The translations under genes and the position numbers were made by a program. A stretch of DNA of 23,328 nt from an uncultured Lachnospiraceae bacterium. Its GTDB lineage: Bacteria > Bacillota_A > Clostridia > Lachnospirales > Lachnospiraceae. Positions 1 to 10,257 of the stretch are shown here, piece after piece. The DNA lies in assembly GCA_902801585.1 (NCBI GenBank), contig CADCIU010000044.1, positions 1-23,328 on the forward strand, read 5' to 3'. The notes under the pieces are model-generated. The model saw only the letters and a list, made by a program, of their open reading frames with translations. It searched no databases and was not told the DNA's origin. Each line of letters begins with the position of its first letter. The stretch's first letter is position 1.

Positions 1-213
1 TTCGACCATCTCGGCGTCTGCACGTCTGACTGTCAGTTCATAACCTCTTACATTGACTTCTACAGGGTCTCCGAGCGGAGCGACCTTGCGCACATAGATT
101 TCGGCGCCCTTTGTGATCCCCATATCCATGATCCTGCGCTTTACAGCGCCGTTACCATGCAGCTTGACAACCTTTACTGTCTCTCCGACCTGCACATCCT
201 TAAGTGTTCTCAT
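1..213 (-). CDS. feoA: FeoA-domain protein, 3' end beyond window
   Basis: This is a small SH3-like FeoA protein, read leftward and cut by the window edge, so only its first 71 residues are seen. The start is the ATG whose complement is at 211-213, preceded by AGGAGG with a 6-7 base gap. The segment RRIMDMGITKGAEI followed by VAPLGDPVEVNVRGYELTVRR is the typical FeoA core: a conserved mid-protein 'MG(I/F)xxGxxI' turn, then a G-D-P-V-E strand. FeoA proteins are cytosolic partners of the FeoB ferrous iron transporter. It lies 40 bases downstream of a second FeoA-type gene, and a feoB gene probably follows to the left, outside the window (inference). Family assignment is firm; pairing with feoB is not visible here. 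Confidence 0.85.
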   Translation of the reverse strand, partial: MRTLKDVQVGETVKVVKLHGNGAVKRRIMDMGITKGAEIYVRKVAPLGDPVEVNVRGYELTVRRADAEMVE

Positions 214-253
214 TTCATTTCCTCCTGGTGATATTGTTCAAAATCAGCTGATT

Positions 254-466
254 TCAGACCATGATCCTCCTGGCGAGTACATCGCTGATTCCTACTCTTA
301 CATTTTTAACATTTACGATCACACTTCCGTTATTGACAGAAACAAGGGTCACCTCTGTTCCGGGTACAAATCCCATAGATGCCAGATGCGTCCTCACCTC
401 GTCGTTGCCGCCGATCTTCTTGATCTCATATTTGCAGCCTGAATCTCCTAATACTAAAGGCATCAT
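254..466 (-). CDS. second FeoA-domain protein
   Basis: This gene encodes 70 residues, read leftward, first in a probable two- or three-gene ferrous iron uptake operon. The core HLASMGFVPGTEV with the following VNNGSVIVNVKNVRVGI matches the FeoA fold: the M-G-F-x-P-G turn, then paired beta strands. It ends in DVLARRIMV. Two ATG codons sit side by side (464-466 and 461-463) and I cannot separate them. Upstream there is only a weak purine-rich stretch (GGGACAGG), so translation initiation looks weaker than for the downstream copy. FeoA copies in tandem ahead of feoB are common in Clostridia. Its promoter and a palindromic operator candidate lie at 541-582. Function as iron-uptake accessory follows from family membership only. 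Confidence 0.82.
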   Translation of the reverse strand: MMPLVLGDSGCKYEIKKIGGNDEVRTHLASMGFVPGTEVTLVSVNNGSVIVNVKNVRVGISDVLARRIMV

Positions 467-540
467 TATTACCTGTCCCTTCCGATGATGTTCGATCCTT
501 AGTTAATGTAATCATAGTTAAATTAATATAACCTAGTTAG

Positions 541-582
541 ATTATACCAACTAATTGTGTTAGTGTTAATTAACACAATTAG
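541..582 (-). promoter_or_regulatory. feo promoter with palindromic operator
   Basis: On the minus strand there is a -10 TATAAT (complement at 541-546) and a -35 TTAACA (complement at 564-569) separated by exactly 17 bases. A perfect 12-bp inverted repeat, CTAATTGTGTTA at 551-562 and TAACACAATTAG at 571-582, covers the -35 and most of the spacer. A repressor bound there would block RNA polymerase. A metal-responsive repressor (DtxR/Fur type) is the natural guess given the feoA genes downstream, but the sequence is not a textbook Fur box. Confidence 0.72.
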
Positions 583-663
583 ACAAATATAACTCCATTC
601 AGACAGTAAAATTATACAAAAAAGCGGAAATAACGACCTCTGGGGTAGTTTGTTCTTTTGCAA

Positions 664-708
664 AAGAAAAGACACAGGGGCGATTCCTTCACCTCTGTGT
701 CTTTTCTT
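664..708 (-). terminator. gyrA intrinsic terminator
   Basis: A 17-bp stem (664-680 with 692-708, one G-T pair) and an 11-base loop lie 18 bases past the gyrA stop. On the minus strand the 3' arm ends in CTTTTCTTTT, giving a U-rich tail. The A-rich 5' arm means the hairpin also offers a T-rich end on the plus strand. A separate perfect 16-bp palindrome (653-668, TTCTTTTG/CAAAAGAA) overlaps its outer bases. Confidence 0.85.
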
Positions 709-726
709 ACATTATTGTTATTCAGT

Positions 727-3237
727 TTACTCTTCCGAAGGATCCTCCGTCCCGTCCGCTGCTGCTTCTGGTCCGTCGTCTTTCAGCTCCTCTTCGTCGT
801 TTCCGCGGACCTTGGCGATCTTGACGACCTTGATGCCTTCATCCAGGTTCATCATCTTGACGCCCGAGGTGATCCTTCCGATATTCTTGAAGTCACAGGC
901 TCTGATCTGAATGATGATACCTGCGGAGTTGATCATCATGATCTCATGTTCATCCGTGACGGCTTTGACGCCGATCAGGAAGCCTGTCTTATCCGTTACA
1001 TTATAGCACTTGACGCCCTTTCCTCCCCTGTTCTGAACTTTGAACTCAGAGAGAGCCGTGCGCTTGCCCATGCCGTACTCGGACGCGAACAGGAGCGAAT
1101 CGCCCTGCGTATCGATCTGCATTCCGACGACCTCGTCGTCTTCGTCCAGATTCATGCCGATCACGCCCATTGCCGTGCGGCCCAGAGGTCTGACGGATTT
1201 CTCCTGGAACCGGATACACATACCCTTCCTGGTGACAATGAAAATATCATTATCGGGCATTGTCTGCTTCACTTCAATGAGCTCATCGCCTTCTCTGAGA
1301 GTGATCGCGATAATGCCGCTTCTGCGGATATTGGAATACTCGGTGATCGGCGTCTTCTTGATGATACCTTTCTTCGTCACCATGAAGAGGTTGGCCTCTT
1401 CGTCGTAATGGAGGATCGGTATGATCGCAGTGACCTTTTCGCCCGGATTCAGTTCCAGAAGGTTGATGATCGCCGTGCCCCTCGCCGTCCGGCTGGCCTC
1501 CGGTATCTTGTAAGCCTTCATACTGTAGACCCGGCCGAAACTGGTGAAGAACATGATCATATCATGGGTTCTTGTCATCAGGAGATCTTCAATATAGTCA
1601 TTTTCGATCTTCTGGACGCCCTTGATGCCGCGCCCGCCGCGGTTCTGGACTTTGAAGTTGTCCACCGTCATTCTCTTGATATAACCGAGAGAGGTCATAG
1701 CAATGACCGTATTGACGTTAGGAATCAGGTCCTCTGTGACTAAGTCTTCAAAATCTTCTTCGATCTTACTTCTTCTGTCATCGCCGTATTTTTCGGCGAT
1801 CACAGTGATTTCATCTTTGATGACAGTGAGAAGCTTGTTCTTGTCCGCAAGGATAGCTTTTAGTTCGGCGATCCTGAGGAGCAGATCCTGGTGCTCTTTC
1901 TCAAGTTTCTCTCTTTCCAAACCAGTAAGAGCGCGCAGGCGCATGTCAACGATTGCCTGAGCCTGGACGTCATCCAGTCCGAAACGCTCTGTCAGTCTGT
2001 TCTTTGCTTCCTGTACACTGGCGCTCTCGCGTATGATCCTGACTACTTCATCGATATTGTCAAGCGCGATCAGCAAACCCTGTAAGATGTGGTCTCTCTC
2101 TTCAGCCTTATTGAGGTCATACTGCGTCCTTCTGGTCACAACTTCTTCCTGGTGACGCAGATAATGGATCAGCATTTCCTTGAGGTTCATGACCTTGGGC
2201 TGATTGCCCACAAGCGCCAGCATCGTGATCCCGAAGGTATCCTGCAGCTGCGTGTGCTTGAACAGGTTGTTGAGGACGATATTGGGATTTGCGTCGTGCC
2301 TCAGTTCAATGACGACTCTCATACCTTCGCGGTCGGATTCGTCGCGCAGGTCCGTAATTCCTTCAACTTTCTTGTTTTTGACAAGCTCTGCGATCTTCTG
2401 GATCAGATTGGCCTTATTGACAAGGTAGGGAAGCTCCGTGACAACGATACGGCTCTTGCCGTTGCCCATGGCCTCTATATCCGTGACAGCTCTGGTGACG
2501 ACTTTTCCGCGGCCTGTCCTGTAAGCTTGCGTGGCGCCGGCTGTGCCCATGATAATACCGCCGGTGGGAAAATCAGGCGCTTTGACAATAGGAAGAAGTT
2601 CCTCAATATCCGTATCTCTGTTTTCTTCCACGCGGTTGTCTATGATCCTTACCACTGCCGCCACAACTTCTCTGAGATTGTGGGGAGGAATGTTGGTGGC
2701 CATACCGACCGCGATACCGGTAGTTCCGTTCACCAGAAGATTGGGGAAACGGCTGGGAAGAACAGCAGGTTCCTTCTCTGTCTCGTCGAAGTTGGGAACA
2801 AAGTCTACAGTATTCTTGCCAATCTCAGCCAGCATCTCCATGGAGATCTTGGTGAGCCTGGCCTCCGTGTATCGCATGGCAGCGGCGCCGTCGCCGTCCA
2901 CGGAACCGAAGTTTCCGTGTCCGTCTACCAGCGTGTAGCGCATAGACCAGGGCTGTGCCATGTTGACGAGGGATCCGTAGATCGAGCTGTCTCCGTGGGG
3001 ATGATATTTACCCATCGTATCACCGACGATACGGGCACATTTTCTGTGCGGCTTGTCGGGACCGTTGTTGAGTTCGCTCATTGCGAAGAGGATTCTTCTC
3101 TGCACAGGCTTGAGGCCGTCTCTCACATCCGGAAGCGCTCTGGATGCAATGACGCTCATCGCGTAGTCGATATAAGAATTCTCCATTGTCTTTTGCAGAT
3201 CGACTTCCTGTATTCTGTCAAAAATAGTTTCTTCCAT
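727..3237 (-). CDS. gyrA: DNA gyrase subunit A
   Basis: Gyrase A cleaves and rejoins DNA and, with GyrB, introduces negative supercoils. The protein is 836 residues, a normal length. The N-terminal breakage-reunion domain carries the active-site tyrosine Y123 in AAMRYTE and the quinolone-contact segment [11 protein letters not shown] (81-91). A coiled-coil and DNA-gate region follows, then a C-terminal beta-pinwheel from about residue 500. The pinwheel contains the GyrA-box sequence QNRGGRG (531-537), plus a second box-like copy QNRGGKG (735-741). The box is what separates GyrA from ParC. The tail is acidic. The ATG start lies 24 bases after the gyrB stop with AAAGG upstream, so the two are co-transcribed. 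Position 88, matching E. coli Asp87, is glycine (codon GGA), while the Ser83 equivalent is retained as S84. Confidence 0.97.
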   Translation of the reverse strand: MEETIFDRIQEVDLQKTMENSYIDYAMSVIASRALPDVRDGLKPVQRRILFAMSELNNGPDKPHRKCARIVGDTMGKYHPHGDSSIYGSLVNMAQPWSMRYTLVDGHGNFGSVDGDGAAAMRYTEARLTKISMEMLAEIGKNTVDFVPNFDETEKEPAVLPSRFPNLLVNGTTGIAVGMATNIPPHNLREVVAAVVRIIDNRVEENRDTDIEELLPIVKAPDFPTGGIIMGTAGATQAYRTGRGKVVTRAVTDIEAMGNGKSRIVVTELPYLVNKANLIQKIAELVKNKKVEGITDLRDESDREGMRVVIELRHDANPNIVLNNLFKHTQLQDTFGITMLALVGNQPKVMNLKEMLIHYLRHQEEVVTRRTQYDLNKAEERDHILQGLLIALDNIDEVVRIIRESASVQEAKNRLTERFGLDDVQAQAIVDMRLRALTGLEREKLEKEHQDLLLRIAELKAILADKNKLLTVIKDEITVIAEKYGDDRRSKIEEDFEDLVTEDLIPNVNTVIAMTSLGYIKRMTVDNFKVQNRGGRGIKGVQKIENDYIEDLLMTRTHDMIMFFTSFGRVYSMKAYKIPEASRTARGTAIINLLELNPGEKVTAIIPILHYDEEANLFMVTKKGIIKKTPITEYSNIRRSGIIAITLREGDELIEVKQTMPDNDIFIVTRKGMCIRFQEKSVRPLGRTAMGVIGMNLDEDDEVVGMQIDTQGDSLLFASEYGMGKRTALSEFKVQNRGGKGVKCYNVTDKTGFLIGVKAVTDEHEIMMINSAGIIIQIRACDFKNIGRITSGVKMMNLDEGIKVVKIAKVRGNDEEELKDDGPEAAADGTEDPSEE

Positions 3238-3261
3238 GTCGGACCTTTCTTACAATCTGCG

Positions 3262-6340
<3,079 letters not shown>

Positions 6341-6349
6341 ATAAATGTA

Positions 6350-6562
6350 TTACTCCGATGCGCGAACGGTGAAAGTCCTGCCCTGCGCAGAGACAGTATC
6401 TCCGTCCCTGAGCTTCTTTCCTCTTCTGGTCTCCGTCTCGCCGTTTACCAGAACTGCACCGTCTTCAATGAGCATCTTGGCCTCGATCCCCGAGGCCGCG
6501 ATTCCTGCAAGCTTGAGTGCCTGCCCGAGCTTTATAAATTCATCTCTGATTTTCAGTTCCAT
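6350..6562 (-). CDS. yaaA: small S4-domain RNA-binding protein (YaaA/RlbA type)
   Basis: This encodes about 70 residues forming little more than an S4 RNA-binding domain. FIKLGQALKLAGIAASG is the helix-turn of the S4 fold, VLVNGETETRRGKKL the beta hairpin with basic residues, and DGDTV the end. I chose the ATG at 6560-6562 because AGAGG lies 6 bases before it and the family begins with an M-E-(L/I)-K-I pattern. An adjacent ATG at 6563-6565 is possible, while a TTG further up (6580) has no ribosome site. The gene always sits between dnaN and recF in Firmicutes. In Bacillus the yaaA product is linked to ribosome assembly; its role here is inferred from that. Its 3' end is 9 bases from recF, consistent with one transcript. 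Confidence 0.88.
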   Translation of the reverse strand: MELKIRDEFIKLGQALKLAGIAASGIEAKMLIEDGAVLVNGETETRRGKKLRDGDTVSAQGRTFTVRASE

Positions 6563-6631
6563 CATAATCCTCTGTGTCAAATTCTTCGTTTCAGGATCAA
6601 GTCAAAATATTGACAGCTCTGAACGCGATGA

Positions 6632-7738
6632 TCAGTCAATCGTAATAAAGTTAACAGGAAGGATCAGATAGCAGTATGTCTCTTCCATGTCTCTGATAAA
6701 GCAAGGCGCTTTAGGGCTGACCAGATACAGGGTGATCTCCTCGCTGTCGATCGCTCTGAGCGCGTCGATGAGGAACTTCGGATTAAAGCCGATATTCATA
6801 TCAGCTCCGTCCTTCGTGATCTCGATCACTTCATCCATACTGCCGAGCGTCGTATTGATCTTCAGTTCCATGCTGTCGCTGCCGATCATGATGATAACAG
6901 GCTTCTTGTCCTCTTCTTTCACGAGGAGCGTAGCTCTGTCGATACAGCTAAGGAGCTCCCTTCTCTGCACAGTGACTCTGGTCTGATAGCTGCTGGAGAG
7001 CATCTTGTCGATCCTGTAATACTCTCCCTCGATCAGTCTGGATACCACGATCGTATCGTCAAACTCAAACAGGGCGTGCTTATCCGTGAAATAGATATTC
7101 ACGAATTTATCCGTGTCTCCTGAAAGGATCTTACTGATCTCACTGAGCGTCTTGCCCGGAACAATTACTTTTCTGTCCTCATAAGAATTGCTGAGCTCTA
7201 CATTGCGGATTGCGATGCGGTGACCGTCCAGTGCGACCATTCTGAGCCTGTTGTCCCTGATCTCCATGAGCTCGCCGGTCATCATTCCGCTGCTCTCGTT
7301 ACCGGAGATGGAAAAGATCGTTCTGTTGATCAGATCCCTGAGAGTAAACTGGGAGACCTTCACTTCATTCTTCTTCTCAATTTCAGGAAGATATGCGAAA
7401 TCAGCGCCGTCCTTGCCGAGGATCGTGAATTTGGCCTTCTGGCATGTGATCGTGATCTTTTCACCTTCAGTGATGATAACGACGTCGTCGTCGGGAAGCT
7501 TTCTTACGATACTGGAGAATATCTGTGCATCAACAGCGATGATACCTCTGCTGATGATTATTCCGGATACGACAGTTTCTATTCCGAGCTCCATATCATT
7601 GGCAATAAGCCTGATATCGCTGCCGGAAGCGTCGATCAGGATACACTCAAGAATAGACATTGTAGTCTTACTGGGTACTGCCTTGGATACGATCTGGATT
7701 CCCTGTGAAAGATAAGATTTCGCAATTCTCAGTTCCAT
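6632..7738 (-). CDS. dnaN: DNA polymerase III beta subunit (sliding clamp)
   Basis: This is the ring-shaped processivity clamp of the replisome, 368 residues, made of three similar domains (about 1-120, 121-245 and 246-368). Identifying stretches are LECILIDASGSDIRLIANDMEL (N-terminal domain strands), MVALDGHRIAIR in the middle domain, and the C-terminal LYLVSPKAP and LILPVNF, which form the partner-binding pocket region. The ATG start has AAGGA about 12 bases upstream. It follows dnaA, separated by 334 bases that contain DnaA boxes and the unwinding-element candidate, so dnaN may have its own start of transcription as well as read-through from dnaA. I see no convincing -35/-10 pair there. 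A 69-base gap separates it from the S4-domain gene downstream. Confidence 0.96.
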   Translation of the reverse strand: MELRIAKSYLSQGIQIVSKAVPSKTTMSILECILIDASGSDIRLIANDMELGIETVVSGIIISRGIIAVDAQIFSSIVRKLPDDDVVIITEGEKITITCQKAKFTILGKDGADFAYLPEIEKKNEVKVSQFTLRDLINRTIFSISGNESSGMMTGELMEIRDNRLRMVALDGHRIAIRNVELSNSYEDRKVIVPGKTLSEISKILSGDTDKFVNIYFTDKHALFEFDDTIVVSRLIEGEYYRIDKMLSSSYQTRVTVQRRELLSCIDRATLLVKEEDKKPVIIMIGSDSMELKINTTLGSMDEVIEITKDGADMNIGFNPKFLIDALRAIDSEEITLYLVSPKAPCFIRDMEETYCYLILPVNFITID

Positions 7739-8072
7739 AAAACACTTTGTTCCTTCCGCAATTGGTTAGTGGTTAAATTCGATCAGACTTCGTGCGCTTA
7801 TTTGTTAAGATAAGATAGTAATCTTAGTATTAAAGCCTGTGAAAATGTGGATAACCACTCTTAATTATAATATTTTCTGACTTAAATTACAACGAAACGG
7901 TGTGGAAATGACTGCGGATTTACCGTTTAAAAACTGTTTTGTGTCCACACTCTCAATTAGGAGTATGAAGGGAGGTTCAAAATGGCTTAAAACGGCAAAT
8001 AGACAGTGTCCACATGATTAACAATGAATCCTCAGCAATTCCTCTTTATTTCCACAGCTTTATCCACAACCG
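7739..8072. other. oriC: dnaA-dnaN intergenic origin region
   Basis: These 334 bases without a gene contain a perfect DnaA box on the plus strand at 8060-8068, beside the dnaA stop, and one on the minus strand at 7846-7854. Near-matches with one or two changes lie at 7901-7909 (TGTGGAAAT) and 8048-8056 (ATTTCCACA). AT-rich stretches occur around 7800-7835 and 7855-7890. A short perfect inverted repeat (AACCGT-C-ACGGTT, 8068-8080) spans the dnaA stop. No open reading frame of interest is present. Confidence 0.75.
7805..7854 (-). other. oriC basal unwinding module: DnaA boxes plus DnaA-trio-like triplets
   Basis: Read on the minus strand: a perfect box TTATCCACA (7846-7854) directly abuts a weaker box TTTTCACAG (7837-7845). 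A GC step follows, then the AT-rich triplet run TACTAAGATTACTATCTTA (7830-7812), close in pattern to the DnaA-trio of Bacillus subtilis. The order boxes, GC step, triplets pointing toward dnaN matches the Bacillus basal unwinding system. This is therefore the likely site where the strands first open. Pattern recognition only. Confidence 0.65.
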
Positions 8073-9437
8073 TCACGGTTTGAGGTTCAGTTTCTTGAGG
8101 ATCATATCAACATTACCTCTCAGTTCATCATTCTCAGGGAGATCATTTTTGATCTTGTTGGCTCCGTGCATGATTGTCGAGTGGTCTTTTTTGCCCAGCA
8201 TTTTGGCGATCGCGTCATATGTGATATCTGTATAGTTTTTGCAGAGATACATGATGATCTGTCTGGGGACTACGATCTCACTGTCTTTCTTCTGGGACAT
8301 GACTGCTGCAGGCTTTACGCCGTAATGGTCGCAGACAACGCTCATGATCCTGTCAGGCGTGACTACATCGTTCTTTTCCGGATAGATCATATCCTTGAGA
8401 GCTTCCTTGGCGTTTTCGAGCGTGATCTCCACGTGGTTCAGCCTCGAGTAAGCTGTGATTTTCTTGATCGCGCCTTCCAGCTCACGGATGTTGGACTTAA
8501 TATTGGTAGCAATGTACTCGAGGACCTGATCATCGACCTTGAAGTGAGAGTTCTCCACATTCTTGCGAAGAATGGCCATTCTGGTCTCGTAACTGGGCGG
8601 CTGAATATCAGCGATCAGTCCCCACTCGAAACGGGAGCGGAATCTCTCGTCGAGAGTTTCCATTTCCTTGGGAGGCCGGTCCGATGAAAGGACGATCTGT
8701 TTTCCGGCCTGATGGAGCTCGTTGAAGGTGTGGAAAAACTCTTCCTGAGTCGACTCTTTTCCTATTATAAACTGTATATCATCGATAAGAAGAACATCGA
8801 CTGTTCTGTACTTGTCACGAAGTCTCGCCATGGAAGTCGAGTTTCCTCCGCGGATGGACTCGATCACTTCATTGGTGAACTGTTCCGAGGTGACATACAG
8901 AACTCTCATGTTCGGATTCTGTTCCAGGATAAAGTGTCCTATCGAGTGCATCAGGTGAGTCTTTCCCAGTCCGGCTCCTCCATAAAGGAAAAGTGGATTG
9001 TAAGTGTTGCCGGGGGACTCGGAGACAGCCAGACACGCAGAGTGCGCGAACATGTTGTTGCTGCCTACGATAAAAGTGTCGAACCGGTACTTGGGATGAA
9101 GGTGGGCACTCTCTATTTTGGCAGGGTTAGCAGTCCTGGCCGGAGCAGGCTCCTGCTCAGCAGGAATTTCTTCCTGGTCGAGAATAAAACGGATGTCATA
9201 TTCCTCTCCCAGCAATTCGGAAATGGTAACACGGAAGAAATCACTGTAATTCTTGGAAATATAAGTCAGTTTGAACTGATTGTCAGACGGGATCCTGATA
9301 ACGACCAGATGATCCTCTATATATGCGATCTCCAGGTCTTCGATCCAGGTCTTATAGGAAATGTTGCTGAGACCGTAATTATCCCGTATATGTTCTTTAA
9401 TATTCTGCCAGCTCTGTTTGATGATCTCTTTGTTCAT
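8073..9437 (-). CDS. dnaA: chromosomal replication initiator DnaA
   Basis: DnaA binds origin boxes, forms an ATP-bound filament and opens the origin. The protein is 454 residues from the ATG at 9435-9437, the normal family length. The reading frame stays open a further 243 bases upstream, but that stretch is origin DNA with stacked DnaA boxes. The chosen start (MNKEII...) has a G-rich Shine-Dalgarno-like run about 11 bases upstream. Domain I is followed by a short linker rich in Pro, Ala and Glu. The AAA+ domain carries Walker A GGAGLGKT (153-160), Walker B VLLIDD (215-220) and sensor I LSSDRPP. Domain IV ends with the box-recognition signature DHSTIMHGANKI (418-429). A cluster of DnaA boxes upstream of its promoter suggests the usual autoregulation. 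Confidence 0.97.
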   Translation of the reverse strand: MNKEIIKQSWQNIKEHIRDNYGLSNISYKTWIEDLEIAYIEDHLVVIRIPSDNQFKLTYISKNYSDFFRVTISELLGEEYDIRFILDQEEIPAEQEPAPARTANPAKIESAHLHPKYRFDTFIVGSNNMFAHSACLAVSESPGNTYNPLFLYGGAGLGKTHLMHSIGHFILEQNPNMRVLYVTSEQFTNEVIESIRGGNSTSMARLRDKYRTVDVLLIDDIQFIIGKESTQEEFFHTFNELHQAGKQIVLSSDRPPKEMETLDERFRSRFEWGLIADIQPPSYETRMAILRKNVENSHFKVDDQVLEYIATNIKSNIRELEGAIKKITAYSRLNHVEITLENAKEALKDMIYPEKNDVVTPDRIMSVVCDHYGVKPAAVMSQKKDSEIVVPRQIIMYLCKNYTDITYDAIAKMLGKKDHSTIMHGANKIKNDLPENDELRGNVDMILKKLNLKP

Positions 9438-9471
9438 AAATCTGCTAACCCCCCATCTTATGGTAATGAGT

Positions 9472-9509
9472 ATTTTAATATAAATGTAAAAATTGTTCAA
9501 ATTTGTCAA
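9472..9509 (-). promoter_or_regulatory. candidate dnaA promoter
   Basis: On the minus strand there is a -35-like TTGAAC (complement 9495-9500) and a -10-like TAAAAT (complement 9472-9477), 17 bases apart. A perfect TTGACA (complement 9504-9509) also lies just upstream, but pairs only at 21 bases with a TATATT. A perfect DnaA box at 9534-9542 sits immediately upstream, as expected for autoregulation. Which hexamers are used cannot be decided by eye. Confidence 0.45.
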
Positions 9510-9533
9510 ATTAAGGAAAGATGTTGATAAGAT

Positions 9534-9697
9534 TGTGGATAACCTTTTTTTTAATAAGTATTCCACTATTGTACAGGAGGACAAAAAGGGCTGAAAAAGC
9601 TCATTTGTGGATAAAATATGCCCAAAAAAGGGGGTTATCCACAACATTTCCACAAAATGTGGATACATGGATAGTAACAATGTGGAAATGTGGATAA
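9534..9697. other. oriC: DnaA-box cluster upstream of dnaA (oriC part)
   Basis: Four perfect boxes are present: TGTGGATAA at 9534-9542, 9606-9614 and 9689-9697, and TTATCCACA at 9635-9643. Near-boxes lie at 9646-9654 (ATTTCCACA), 9658-9666 (TGTGGATAC) and 9681-9689 (TGTGGAAAT). The surrounding sequence is AT-rich, especially 9465-9560 and 9720-9775. Together with the boxes between dnaA and dnaN this gives a two-part origin flanking dnaA, as in Bacillus. Confidence 0.85.
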
Positions 9698-9770
9698 CTC
9701 GGATACCTCAATATCTTGTGAAAAAAAATTTTGAGATTCAATATATAGAAGTTCAAAAAAGCTTTTTTTA

Positions 9771-9850
9771 TAAGGCTCGCAGAGCGAGCCGCCGCGCCGC
9801 GTGCGGGCTGCCATTCGGCAGCATCTACCTTTCCGCACGCGTGTGCATCA
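9771..9850 (-). repeat. GC-rich structured intergenic repeat, copy A
   Basis: This is a full copy, in reverse orientation, of an approximately 80-bp repeat also found at 13619-13700 and 22094-22173. On the minus strand it begins TGATGCACACGCGTGCGG. An outer stem CGCGTGCGG/CCGCACGCG encloses an A-rich asymmetric bulge (AAAGGTAGAT) and a hairpin GCTGCC-GAAT-GGCAGC. A second hairpin GGCTCGC-TCT-GCGAGCC closes the element. Here the inner stem reads GCTGCC/GGCAGC where the other full copies have GTTGCC/GGCAAC, a paired change. It sits between the origin boxes and the rpmH promoter. Confidence 0.85.
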
Positions 9851-9853
9851 GTT

Positions 9854-9880
9854 GTTTCAGAGGGGATTTTCCCCTGAAAC
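9854..9880. other. inverted repeat upstream of the rpmH promoter
   Basis: GTTTCAG-A-GGGG and CCCCTGAAAC form an 11-10 base stem with a single bulged A and an ATTTT loop. Looser outer arms (AGTTGTT and AACAACT) lie on either side. It lies 24 bases before the -35 of the rpmH promoter. It has no T-tract, so it is unlikely to be a simple terminator. It could be a protein-binding site. Confidence 0.55.
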
Positions 9881-9903
9881 AAAGGGTTTTCAACAACTTT
9901 TAC

Positions 9904-9932
9904 TTGACCTGCCAAATGAAAATCTATATAAT
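9904..9932 (+). promoter_or_regulatory. rpmH operon promoter
   Basis: A -35 TTGACC at 9904-9909 and a -10 TATAAT at 9927-9932 are separated by the optimal 17 bases. Transcription would begin near 9939, leaving a leader of roughly 140 bases before rpmH. This is the best sigma-A-type promoter on the rightward arm and probably drives rpmH-rnpA and perhaps genes beyond. Confidence 0.8.
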
Positions 9933-10080
9933 TAGAATGCTGTTCACCACACAGAGCAGCCGGATGGCCCGCAGGAGGAACTGCCTGTGAAGATTTCTCT
10001 TTTCAGGGCGGCGGATTACCGCACATCTTTGGTAAGTATTAATAAGCTGGAAAGCAACTTGATTAAGGAGGATACTATAC

Positions 10081-10215
10081 ATGAAAATGACATATCAGCC
10101 CAAGAGAAGGCAGCGCTTCAAGGTTCACGGATTCAGATCCAGAATGAGCACACCCGGTGGAAGAAAGGTTCTCGCAGCCAGAAGAGCTAAGGGCAGAAAA
10201 AGATTAACCGTTTGA
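10081..10215 (+). CDS. rpmH: 50S ribosomal protein L34
   Basis: Ribosomal protein L34 is a tiny, very basic component of the large subunit. The gene encodes 44 residues: [18 protein letters not shown], then [20 protein letters not shown] and RKRLTV, which matches the family almost throughout. The ATG start has AAGGAGG 9 bases upstream. It is the first gene of the conserved rpmH-rnpA-yidD-yidC-jag run diverging from dnaA. A strong promoter lies about 150 bases upstream, and a hairpin terminator follows 10 bases after the stop. Much of its transcription may therefore end before rnpA, in keeping with the far larger demand for L34 than for RNase P protein. Confidence 0.97.
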   Translation: MKMTYQPKRRQRFKVHGFRSRMSTPGGRKVLAARRAKGRKRLTV

Positions 10216-10225
10216 CAGACAACCT

Positions 10226-10255
10226 GAAAGCCGCAGCAATGTGGCTTTCTTTGTT
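10226..10255 (+). terminator. terminator after rpmH
   Basis: The stem GAAAGCCGC (10226-10234) pairs with GTGGCTTTC (10241-10249), 9 bp with one G-T pair, around a 6-base loop, followed by TTTGTT. It lies 10 bases past the rpmH stop. The T-tract is short, so termination may be partial and rnpA would be served by read-through. Confidence 0.7.
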
Positions 10256-10257
10256 AT

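Noticed and set aside
658..1743. 361-codon plus-strand open frame
   Set aside because: Antisense to gyrA and begins in the terminator hairpin.
6563..6580. TTG start of the S4-domain gene
   Set aside because: No ribosome site before it, while the internal ATG pair follows AGAGG and fits family length.
9438..9680. N-terminal extension of dnaA
   Set aside because: The frame is open, but the stretch consists of promoter and DnaA-box DNA, and the family N-terminus begins at MNKEII.
9607..9990. 127-codon frame across the origin
   Set aside because: It runs through DnaA boxes, the GC-rich repeat and the rpmH promoter; no ribosome site and no protein-like composition.
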